A stretch of 64,000 bases of DNA, from NCBI GenBank assembly GCA_904066235.2, contig CAJFCV020000006.1, forward strand, positions 1,054,001 through 1,118,000, read 5' to 3'. This document shows positions 35,301 through 45,300 of this stretch, in pieces; position 1 is the first letter of the stretch, and each line of letters starts with the position of its first letter. The DNA is from Bursaphelenchus xylophilus (taxonomy: Eukaryota; Nematoda; Chromadorea; Rhabditida; Aphelenchoididae). The position numbers and the translations under genes are program-made. The notes beneath the pieces were generated by a model. The model was not told where the DNA came from. It ran no database searches and saw only the letters and a list, made by a program, of their open reading frames with translations.

Positions 35301-38300
35301 TAAATGGACAAAGAAAAAGACTTGACCCATTTGCGTCAACTTTTTCCTTTGCGGATCACATGCCACAGCAGCTCCGAACTAATTAACTCTTTGAACTCGT
35401 ATTTGTTTCCAAAATTACTCGGAATCTGGCCAGAAATCAGCCGAATTTGGCCAAAAATCGGAGCAGTGCAACACTTGACCCATTTCGAATTTCGGGTCAA
35501 GTCTATCTTTTTTATTCTCCTTGTTTATTTTTTTGACGGGTTTTTACGTGGAAAGGAGTGCAAATTGCTCGTTTTCCCTTCGAAATGGGTTTGGAGTTGC
35601 AAGGTAAGGTTTTTGTATGTAAATTCGGCAAATTATATTAATTTACACATCAAATTTTCTATTTTTAAATTTTTTTTTGTTTTCTCCCACTAAAATCGGG
35701 CAAAACATAGCTTTTTTTGTTCTAGATGTGCTCCATTTATGGCTTGTTCTTCGATATCAAGACGGATCAACGAAAATTATCCAAAATTGCTCAGAAGATT
35801 TAACAACAGCTTCGCTCTCGTTGGTTGAGCGATATCGCGCCGTTAAGACCAAATTTCACTTGTAAGTTGCGTTTGAAATTTTGTATTTGGTGTTAAATTT
35901 TAGGCTAGAATCTTTTTTGCCATAATTTCAACTGTTTTCTACGTAAAAATTCGATTTTTCCGCGGAAAATTGGGTTTTTTGACCATGGATAATATATTGA
36001 TGAATTTAGAAGTGATCTGATCGAATTTTCGAGAGGAACTTGATATGTATAGAGTTAGTGGGGCCTGATGAATGATTCTATACGTGTTTTGAATTGTAAA
36101 ATACGTAGGTTGATGTGAAAATTTGGTTTTTTGTCATGGATAACATCAGAAGAAATCTTTTATTTTTAGACGATTTTGGCTGAATTTTTTGATAAAATAT
36201 GGGTTTTAGGCTATGTAGGTCTTGTTAAGGCAATTATAAGATTTCTAACCCCTCAATTTTCTGGGTTATTCGCACCTCTGTCATGTGCAATATAAATCTT
36301 CGCTAAAATTTTATTTCCAGTGAGAACGATGAGTCAGCAAGCCCAGTGGAGATTGTCTACTCTAGCCAGAGTCGGCAGGCATGCGAGGATTTCGTGAATG
36401 ACACGATATTAGCGACAGATAATGTTTATTTCCAAAATCGACAGAATTCAGTGCCAGATATCCGAGATGTAGTGACGAATTGCTTAAATCCCTTGGCAAC
36501 GTCGATAAAATTCCTGGAACGTGATATGCAACGACTTCAGGGGGTCGTTAATGCACTACATGAGGTAAACACTAAATTTTTTGAAATTATTTTACCCTCT
36601 TTTGATGCCAAATTTTAAAATGGTTGTAGCTTTTGAACGAGTGCAGCCAGAAGATTGTAATATAGCTCATTTTGACGCTTTTTTGTTGTAGATGAACATT
36701 GAAAAGTTTTGGAGTGAACCCTTGAATATCGACGGAGATATCAAGGTTCGGCCGCAGCTCGCCGAAAACACCCGAGAGGAATCGGAAAACGGACAAAAGT
36801 CGAAGAAAAAGAAGAAGAAGAAAGCCAAGAAAGTGGAGGAATTGGACGGGAGCTCCAGAGATACTACTCCAGGCCCTCCCAGTTTGTCCGGACCCCTTAA
36901 TTCGGGGAAAAATGATGATGAAGTAGGTGATATTACTTTAGATTTTTTTGTGTAACCCGTATATTTTGAAGATTTTTTTTGATTTTAAGCTCTATTTTAG
37001 ACTAATTTAGAAGATTTACAGGCATTTTAAGGCAGTTTTAGCCTTGATTTTGCGATTTTTTTATGAAAAATGACCTTATTTTAGGCGATTTTTGATGATT
37101 TTTTGTAAAATTTTGACTGAAAATGGATTTATTTTGCTGTGAAAAGCAAGAATATGAACATTGGTACCGTATTTTACAAAATAATTTTTTAAAATCCCGG
37201 TTTTTTCCACCGAAATTCGAACAAAATTTCGAATTTCAGGAGCAAATCGAATACACCCTGAAAAAATTCGGCGACAATTTGAAGCCCATGGGTGAAATCA
37301 GAAAAAGAAGCTCGTTTAAACATCCCGATCCGCTGATCACCGCCTTCTGCGTCTTCAGAGAGGAGAGGGGCGTGAAATTTCAAAGCGTGAAGAAGGTGCC
37401 GGATGAGAAAAACACCTTCAAAGCAACGATTTTGGTAGGAGTTTTGAAGCAATTCGAATCTATTTGAGCTTCATAATGGTCTGAGCGGATTTTGCAGAGA
37501 TTTTGAGGGTATGGTAAGAGGGGACCATATTGAAAATTGAGATTTTTTGGAGAAAATTGATGGAATTTTTTGTAATTTGGAGTAACAAGAGGTTGAGAAT
37601 TAATTTTGGAGAATTCAGAGACTTGTACAAGGGGGGACTGTTCGAATTTCGATGAGTAATTTGAGATTTTTGATGAAATTTTGGAAATTTTGTTGATCTA
37701 TGTTGATTTTTGAGTATTTTTAGATGTAAATGTAAAGTTTTAGGACGAAAAATCGTTCAATATTATAGATTTAACCCTGAGAGTACTGTATTTTTTATAT
37801 CGAATATTTTTTATAACTTTTTTTCCGATTTTTACCTAAAAAAATGATTTTTGGGACATCTGGGCGAAGAGCACCTTGAGGAAATTTGAGGAAATGATTT
37901 GGTAAAGGGGACCAAGGAGGACTTTTTTAGAATAATTTTTTTTGGTTTGCCAAAAAATGATATGGTAAGAGGGGGCCAAGGCGGATTGTGACCATTACAG
38001 TGGGGGACCTGATCCAGTGGCAAAAAACGTACCATTTTGCATCCGGGAAGTATCAAAATGTGGCAAAATGCCTCCCTCTCCAAGTGAAAAAACTTAGTTT
38101 TGAAGGGCGCGCCCTTTTTCCTCACAAAAAGAGCGGGCGCGCTTTTGAAATCTGAGTTTTTTCACTTGGAGAGGGAGGTATTTTGCTACATTTTTTGGTA
38201 CTTCCTGGATGCAAAGTGGTACGTTTTTTGCCACTGGATCAGGTCCCCCGTTGTAATGGTCACAATCCGCTTTGGCCCCCCTTTACCATATCATTTTTTG

Positions 38301-39073
38301 GCAAACCAAAAAAAAATTATTCTGAAAAGTCTTCCTTGGTCCCCCTTACCATATATTTTTTTCTACAAGGTGCCCTCTTCGCCCAGATGCCCTCCAAATC
38401 ATTTTTTTAGGTAAAAATCGGAAAAAAAGTTGTAAAAAAGGTTCGATATAAAAATACAGCTCTCTCAGGGCTAAATCTATATTATTGAACGATTTTCCGC
38501 CCTAAAACTTTACATTTACATCTAAAAATACTCAAACATCGACATGGATTAACAATTTTTTCAAAATTTCATCAAAAACCTCAAATTACCCATCGAACTT
38601 CGAACAGCCCCCTCTTGTACAAGCCTCTAAATTCTCCGAAATAAATTCTCAACCTCTTGTTACTCCAGATTACAAAAAATTCCATCAATTTTCTCCAAAA
38701 AATCTCAATTTTCTGTCTGGTCCCCTCTTACCATACCCTCAAAATCTCTGCAAAATACGCCCAGACTATTATGAAGCTCAAATAAATCAAAAAATTTTTT
38801 ATGTTTTGTCCAAATCTCGCATTGTTTTAGACCAACAAACTGCCGGCGTACGAAGTGGCGTTCGTAAAAAACGAAAAATGCGTGGAAATCTTGTGGGACA
38901 CGGATTCGGAAACCTTTGACGCCTTCAAGGACATCTTGTTCTGCACCGCCGTGGTCTCCTCTTACCCGCCCGACTACTTTGACAACGCCGAAATTTTTGT
39001 TATGACCGAAAATGGACTGGTTGCGACGAAAGAAAAGCCAAGAAGAGGGGTTAGGTATGTTGTAAGGTGCTAA
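31746..39073 (+). CDS. Lysine-rich protein of unknown family, possibly two adjacent genes
   Basis: Exons supported by splice sites and phase: 31746-31811, 32464-32790, 34662-34775, 34817 to about 35010, 35726-35861, 36321-36564, 36692-36922, 37240-37434 and 38831-39073. The first part is basic and low-complexity ('MNRPHHGKGIQERAPRKRKP', 'EKAERRKRRLEKKKEKAQ', a Ser-rich run, 'GRRVKRRSRKDSAKRSHGK'), suggesting a nuclear or RNA-associated disordered region. The second part looks folded ('VLHLWLVLRYQDGSTKIIQ', 'RQACEDFVNDTILATDNVYF', 'MQRLQGVVNALHEMNIEKFW'), with a K-rich linker (SKKKKKKKAKKVEELD), and ends 'YPPDYFDNAEIFVMTENG'. The junction about 35010 to 35726 is the weakest. An alternative start at 35587 (MGLELQ) joins 35726 perfectly in phase, so the second part may be its own gene. 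No known family recognised. Introns contain a mariner relic and a 1.3-kb palindrome. Confidence 0.5.
33400..34640 (+). mobile_element. Tc1/mariner-superfamily element, 1,241 bp, flanked by TA
   Basis: Terminal inverted repeats CAGGGTGCGGCAAAAAAATG and CATTTTTTTGCCGCACCCTG are perfect over 20 bp or more and flanked by TA on both sides. The interior carries a broken transposase gene. It lies in an intron of the lysine-rich protein gene, and its right end is 21 bp upstream of an exon. Confidence 0.88.
33630..34540 (+). pseudogene. Broken mariner-type transposase
   Basis: The N-terminal HTH-like part is 'RTANTSASREVIDSEIRRFP' with 'KIARETGISDRPVGQIAK' (33700-33850). Downstream, three frames contribute fragments: 'FVDQEGKILAPR', a stretch where the family's SPDLNP-like region is degraded near 34310-34345, then 'HRSLESQ' and 'CCAKNGTDFPEKG', which recall the 'SLEALKAALV..W..IP' tail. 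Numerous stops and frame changes show it is dead. Confidence 0.7.
35140..35520. repeat. Fragments with repeated CTTGACYCA...GGGTCAA
   Basis: Three fragments of the foldback family seen at 31025-32380: GACTTGACTCATGTGGGTCA (35152), GACTTGACCCATTTGCGTCA (35319) and a third near 35473 with GGGTCAAGTC. Short relatives are at 31480, 31918 and 33272. No gene is evident in this interval. Confidence 0.5.
37455..38790. repeat. 1.3-kb inverted duplication with MITE-A (37998-38253) at its axis
   Basis: Left arm about 37455-37997 and right arm 38254-38790 are near-complementary throughout: TTGAGCTTCATAATGGTCTG at the far left faces CAGACTATTATGAAGCTCAA at the far right, and ACCATTA/TAATGGT directly flank the element. 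The left arm starts about 20 bp after a splice donor. The centre is a complete MITE-A. Intron 37435-38830 of the lysine-rich protein gene. Confidence 0.92.
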
Positions 39074-39382
39074 AAAGGTAGTGCAAATTAATCAAATTTG
39101 CCTGTACATTGTTTTATTGTCAGTTAAAACGGTTGATTTTTGAGTTGAATTGTTTTTTATATCAATTTGAGTAAATGTTGCGCTGAAAATGCAAGGATAA
39201 GATAAAAAGTGGTGGGAAATGCCCTATGTCCTAAATAAGAAACAGAAACCGAAATATATATTATATATATTTATTGATCTAACACAAAGTAAATGACGAC
39301 AACGTAATAATAGTGAATAATATGGATAGGATTCTGACCGACCTTCCTCCTCTTAGTGTGCCAAATTGAACCTCTCTAACGT
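39074..39382. other. Intergenic, A/T-rich
   Basis: Contains an ATATATATTATATATATTTA run near 39255 and the left flank of the LTR element insertion (target AACGT). No gene seen. Confidence 0.5.
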
Positions 39383-39533
39383 TGTTACTGATTTTACAGT
39401 ATGTAGCTTTATTTAGGAATACAAAGGGTTCTCCAAAGGCTAGTTGAGACAAAAATGAACAATCTTATTGTAATGTGTGTTGGGGGCGGGGCATGATCGG
39501 GGAAAGTGCCTCGATCCGAGTTCGGCGAAGACA
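39383..39533 (-). repeat. 3' LTR of the BEL/Pao element
   Basis: 151 bp, TG...CA ends on the minus strand, identical base for base with 46611-46761 in my comparison. The reading frame of the integrase-env gene terminates inside it at 39465. It contains an AATAAA-like signal (AATAAAGC) on the minus strand. Confidence 0.92.
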
Positions 39534-42331
39534 CTCCCGCGCGAACGGTGAGATGTAGACTACAATAAGTAAAATTAAAAATGCAAGACCTCCGGCCAAT
39601 ATGACAAAATAGTACCATTTGAGGTCTTTTAAGAAATTGAAGATTGTAGACCAAACTTCAGACCAACTAGACGAAGGAGTCTTGTCCTTTGCAATTTCGC
39701 CCCCCTCCGGGGCTGGATTCAATGGCTTGGAAGCGTTCAGGGAGCCGTGGATTCTCAGTGTCGTGTTTCCTCCGGCGCATTTGACGACGCATTCTTCGTC
39801 GAATTCCTGAGTTCTAGAGGGAAAAGGCATCATCAAGGACGATCGTTGTGGTGGGCAGAGGAACGGTTGTACCTGGACCGACTTGCAGATGATGACGGCC
39901 GTTGTAATCCCGAAGCTGGCCTGGCATTTGAGATTAACCATCGGTGACTGTTGACAATTGAAGCATCCGGTCACGGACGATAAGACGCATTCGCATTTTG
40001 ACCGGTGAAACAACAGTGTGACGTTTCGGTCCAGCGATACGATAAGTTCAGTGGCATGATTGGACTTGGCTGTCGGGCGTTCTCCTTCCATTTCCATTGA
40101 AATGCCCTCCCGGGAGAAGGGGAAGGCAAAATCTCTTGACTCAAAGAGAGACGAAAAGTCGATGTCGGCACAATTACAACGAGGACTAAAGAAGTCTGGA
40201 CTACATTGACAAAGAGAGGATGGGAATTCACATCTGAATTGTCGGGCTGATTGGATGGAAGGACAAGAAAACTTTAAGAGATTATTATAGGTAGAGACCA
40301 ATGCTGGATTTAAAGCAACAGTTTTGTTTGTCTTCATACTGGTTAAGAAAATGTAGCCTAAGATTGGAGTGGGAGAGTAGGAGCTCGATAAAATGGATAT
40401 CGAGATGTCTTCCCAATCGAATTGTTGTCCGTGCTGAAGCGTGAACTGGGTTTGGTTGTGGTCGAGAGCTAAAGTTCCTCGCAGATATGTGTCATACGAT
40501 GCGCACGTGAAGGCGTGTAAGATGTCGTCTGAAACAGGACTGGCGTAATATCGATAAAAGAGACAACTTGGGCTGCATAAAAAACATCCGCAACTGATAC
40601 ATCCGCAGGATCGGCTGCATCTTGAGTGTCCGGGTAGGGAATTCGCTTCCGATCCAAAGTCGATGAGGTTGGTTGTTGATGTGACCGATTCACAAAAGCT
40701 GGCTTGACACTGGCTCCCCGCTGCCGCGTCGCAACGGTGAGATTTTTCAACGTGAATTTTGAATGGGCGGGTGAAGGTGACAGTGCTTGGCGTACAAACG
40801 TAATTAAGGGATTGTGCGGATATGATTAAGTTTGCATAAGCGGTGTCGTTTCCGAAGGTCGATGAAATTTGGAGACATATAAATTTTGACTGAGGCCGAA
40901 CTGAGAAGACAAGAGATTTCTTGAAGTTGCAGACGATTTTGTCATCAGAATATTTGGAACATGTTTCGGACGATCCTATTATAGTTTGGGTTTCAGAGCA
41001 CCCTTGGGCAAATTGGAATACTAGAGCGAATAGACAAACGACTGAGGCCAATGCGCGTAGTTCAAGGGGACAGAGTTTCGAAATCGGCCTTGTAATTTTT
41101 CTTTTTTGTCCGGAGGCAGAGACGGTCGTTAATGATGCGCTTCGGTATGGGGTTGAGTGTAATTTTGTGATGCGACCTAAGCGCCACATGTGACGTGGCA
41201 TCTGCTGCTCTTTGATGAGAACTATCTCATTTACTTGAGGTGAAAGGGTTGATGGCGTTTCTTGACGATGTTGGGTCTTGTTACGCGCTTGAAGTTCGGT
41301 GAGATACGACGACGTCCAGTAATGCCACAAACGGTCAGTGAGCGTGTTTGAGTTTTTCCATTGATTTAGAAGCTGTGTTTTGGCCAAATTTTCGTCGGCT
41401 GGGAGAATCCAGTCGGGATCGTTATGATCGTCCGGAGATAGAGGATATGGTGGGCGAATTACAGAGAGATTTAGGAAATCGGCGGGGCGAATTACAGGGG
41501 ATTCCTCGCTGGATGAATAAGTTATTGGCCGACAATTAACAATATATTCTGACTCTGTCAAAAGGGTCTGATATTCTTCGATGTCCAAGAGCCGGCGGCC
41601 GATCACTCTGTTTAATGACGACTTGACAATGCCTATCAGCCTTTCGAACCAACCATTCGAGAATGGTGAAAAACTTGGTGAAAATTTCCATGTTAGCTGT
41701 TGTGAACGCAAAAATTCAGCGACTTTTGAATTGAGGATAATTTCTCCGGTTATTGAGTTGCGGTCTAGCAGGCTTGCGACGGCAGTAAGGTTCGGGCCAT
41801 TGTCTGAATACAATTGAACTGGGAACCCTCGGCGTGCGGAAAAACGACGAAGAGCGAATAGAAAAGATTTTGCACTCATATCGCGGGCTAGGTCCAAATA
41901 AATGCATCGAGTGGAAAGGCAACAAAAGATAACGGCGTAAACTTTAATGACGGATCCGTCGTGATCTTTTACTTGAGCTGGCCTTAAGAAGTCTACTCCA
42001 CAATATGAAAATGGGGGTGACGGAGTGGTGCGTTGTGGAGGAAAGGGAGGAAAAGGTGGTTGTTCGTAAGGTTTCGCTTTCAAATTTTTACAATGTTGAC
42101 ACGTCTTCAAAATTCTTTTGACTATACTTCTGGCTTTCGGAATGAATACGAGCTCTCTCAAAAGGGAAAACACGTATTCAGGTGAAGCGTGCATATGCCG
42201 AATGTGCAGATGAAGAATGTATGAGTCCAAGATCGGAGAGTCCGGTGGAAGATAAGGCGGGTTATGAGTGAGGGTTGTTGATCCCGCGATGAGTCTTCGA
42301 GTTTTCCATCGAATAATTCCGCTCTCATCGG
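39465..42331 (-). CDS. BEL/Pao integrase fused to envelope-like glycoprotein
   Basis: The frame opens close to the end of gag-pol, in the +1 frame relative to it; its first Met is at 42230, 921 residues from the stop. The N-terminal part has an HHCC zinc site (H..H and 'CQHC') and a DDE core: D in 'YCGVDF', D in 'LYSDNGPNL', E in 'GWFERLIG'. After the integrase a hydrophobic signal-like segment ('ASVVCLFALVFQFAQG') begins a Cys-rich ectodomain, whose late part ('GCFNCQ' ... 'LKCQASFG') resembles the class II fusion glycoprotein (Phlebo_G2) fold reported in nematode BEL elements. It ends with a membrane anchor ('FVILAGGLAFLILLIVVYI') and a short tail. Continuous fusion of env to pol in one frame is unusual; env is probably made from a spliced or subgenomic RNA. 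I did not test completeness of the fusion loop. Confidence 0.85.
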
Positions 42332-45300
42332 AAAAAAAGTCCGTAGTCTCTGATCTGAGCGTGTGTTGGAGGGAAATGGTTTTGTAAGTGCCGAAGTAGG
42401 GCGAGAAATATCGCGGATTGCGATTGATGAGAGAAAGGGAATTTGATGTCGAAACTGGTCATGTGAAACCGTTGACGAAACGAAGGAATTCTTGCGATGA
42501 GGAAACAAATGACAAATGTCAGCATTCCCATCGTTTTTTGCCATGACGAAAAGTGTCTTAAATGCAAGAAATCAAAATATTCTGTTGTAGCGGAAAGGAG
42601 GCAAGGCTCTTCAGCGGATGGATTTTCTGTTGGAACTATTTCGACAGGTTGCGCGGGCCATAATTCTTCATGGGGGAGCCAAGAAGGGCCTGTCCAAAAC
42701 AAAGGATGGCAGTTCAATTCTGAAGCCAATAGCCCACGCGACACGCAATCAGCCGGGTTTTCTGATCCTGGGGTAAATTTAACTTCAATGTTCGGCCTAG
42801 ATTTTAGCAAAAGCAATCGTCTGGCAACGTATGGGGGAAGATTCTTCGTTGAATCTCTAGCTGCCCAGCTGATAGCCACCTTACTGTCAGACCAAAGGAT
42901 GCATCTCGAAACAGAGAAATTAAGTAATTCTCTTAAAGCGCAGATGACTTTGGAACCAAATTCTAGAATACTGAATTCTAACTTCGGTATTGTTGTATTT
43001 GTTTTTGAAGGGTTCAGCCTGGATTTGGATGTGAGGAAATATATTTGGGTTACGTGATCTTCGCGTTTGACTGCTAAATACAAAACCAAGCCTCGGCCTA
43101 CTGCACTTGCATCGCCAAAACAATGGAGTGTCACTGTGTCCCTTTCCTTTGTCTCGATACGCCGATTGAGTCGGAACTCAACCGATGCCCAGTCGGCAAG
43201 AAATGCCATCCATTCATCACGAAGGGGACGAGGAAGCTCGCTGTCCCACGGAAGGTTCTCTTTCCACAGCCTTTGGATCATTTGCCTAGCTTTGAGCAAG
43301 GTTGGCTCCGCTACGCCGATGGGTTGAAAAAAGGAATTAACTTTGTGTGCGATTACGCGCTTGGAAAGTTTTTCGTCAGGGCTCGTTTCTTGAAATTTGA
43401 AAATGAATTCATCGAGTTCGAAATCGACGCTGACCCCGAGAAAATTCATAACCCTTGGAACTTGAATCCCTTTATCTACCAATATTTGCCGCATTTCGGA
43501 TGAGTTAGTGTTGAATTCGTGAAGTTTCATATCCGCTGATCGAAAGCAATTGAGGAGCTTGTTGAAAAAATCTTCGAAGTCTTTTGGATCCTTGGGCAGG
43601 CCAACTGCGAAGTTGTCAACATATAAACAGTTTATGATGGCTTCGCCAAAATCCCCGTATTTTTGCAAGTGGGTTGAGAGGACTTGATGGAGAATGTAAG
43701 GGCTACAAGTGAGACCGAAGGGAAGAGTGCAAAACTGATATGCGATCGTGTTTTTCCGAGTTGGCGGGAGTTCGGGGTTTTGCACCCATAAAAATTGCAT
43801 TGCCGATTGGTCTCTCTCGGAGATACGAATATTGTTAAAGGCCCGAGAGATGTCGCATACCAAATATGTTGATAAGGTTCGAAATCTCTGGATGATAGTG
43901 GAGATCAATGGCACTTCATAGTCCCCTTTATGGAGTAAAGAATTTAAAGATTTAAATTCTTTTGTATGTGCACTTCCGTCGAAAACAATCCTCTTTTTTC
44001 CCTTTTGGGGATGCGTCACGAAGTGGTGTGGCAGATATCGAAACCTTCCTTCAGCAATGGGATTACCGGTAGGACGGGTTCGGATTATTCCTAACCTTTC
44101 CATTTCCTCGATCTTTTCATGATATTCTTGGAGATCTCCATGACGTTTTAGCAGGTTGAAGTTACTAGCCAATCGAGAACGACATAAAAAATACATATCT
44201 CCAATATTCAAATTTACTGATTCTTTCCAAGGGAGCTGCACCGTGTATGAATCATTTTCATGCTTAATGTTAAGTTGGGGGTCCGGTGTGAACTGCGCAA
44301 TCTTTTGTAATGTGATCGGGCGCGGAGTTTTTTCCCTCTCATTAGAGGAAAGGGTGAGACAAGTAGCTTTGGAGGAGCTGTTTGCAGTTGCGGAACCAAA
44401 TGGCAGAAAAATATCGCCAAAAATTGTTCTGATGAAACGATGACCGGAATCGGAGACCTGAGGACCGGATTGCACTACTTCCCAAAACACTCTGTTCGAA
44501 ATTAGCAAATGAATCTCAAACTCATTGGATTTTGATTCGAAAGCTCGATTGAAAGGATGGACACTTTTTTCGGAGATTGGACTACAAATTTCTTCTATCG
44601 CAAACGCTTCAAAAGAGTAAATATCCCCTGTGGGAAGAGTAATTGAGACATTGAATACTTCTCGAGCTTCTGTCTGCGGCTTCGCTTGATTAAATCCGAT
44701 GCTGGTTACTGTAGATTTGGAGATCGATTGTAAACCTAATGTTCGCGCCAATTTCTTTGAAATAAAATTGCTAGTACTACCTGAATCAAGGACTGCGTGC
44801 GTTTTTACCTCCACCTCTTTCCCTTGCATACTAATCGGCGCGATCAGAAGAGTGCTTTCGGGGCTGACCTCTTTTGTCACCGTCATTAAATTGACCACGG
44901 GTTTTGGAGCAATGAATGTGGACGGATGCGGGGTTTCTGGGTCCGGAGGTTTCTGGATTGGGACTCTGTTTGCGCCGCTAGCCGGGGGCGAATTCTTCGA
45001 CCTTGAGAAGCACAGACAGCTGTGATGACCTCCCGAACAATAATAACACCTTGGTTTTGTGGTACACTGAGACGCAATGTGATCTTTTCCCAGACATGAA
45101 TGACAGAGGCGTAACTGAGTCAAGCGTTTACGGCGTTCGTCGGGACTACGATATCTTGAGCAATTGGATTCAAAATGGAGTTCCTGACACAGACGGCATG
45201 ACCTTTTTGTTTTTTCGGACTGATTTGCATATTCCTTCCCGATCGGAGGTTGACTCACGTCGAAAGCGGGGTGCTGGCGCCTGGCGCCCGACGTCTCGTT

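Noticed and set aside
42497..43503. + strand frames opposite gag-pol
   Set aside because: Shadows of the RT and RNase H coding sequence; no domain pattern.
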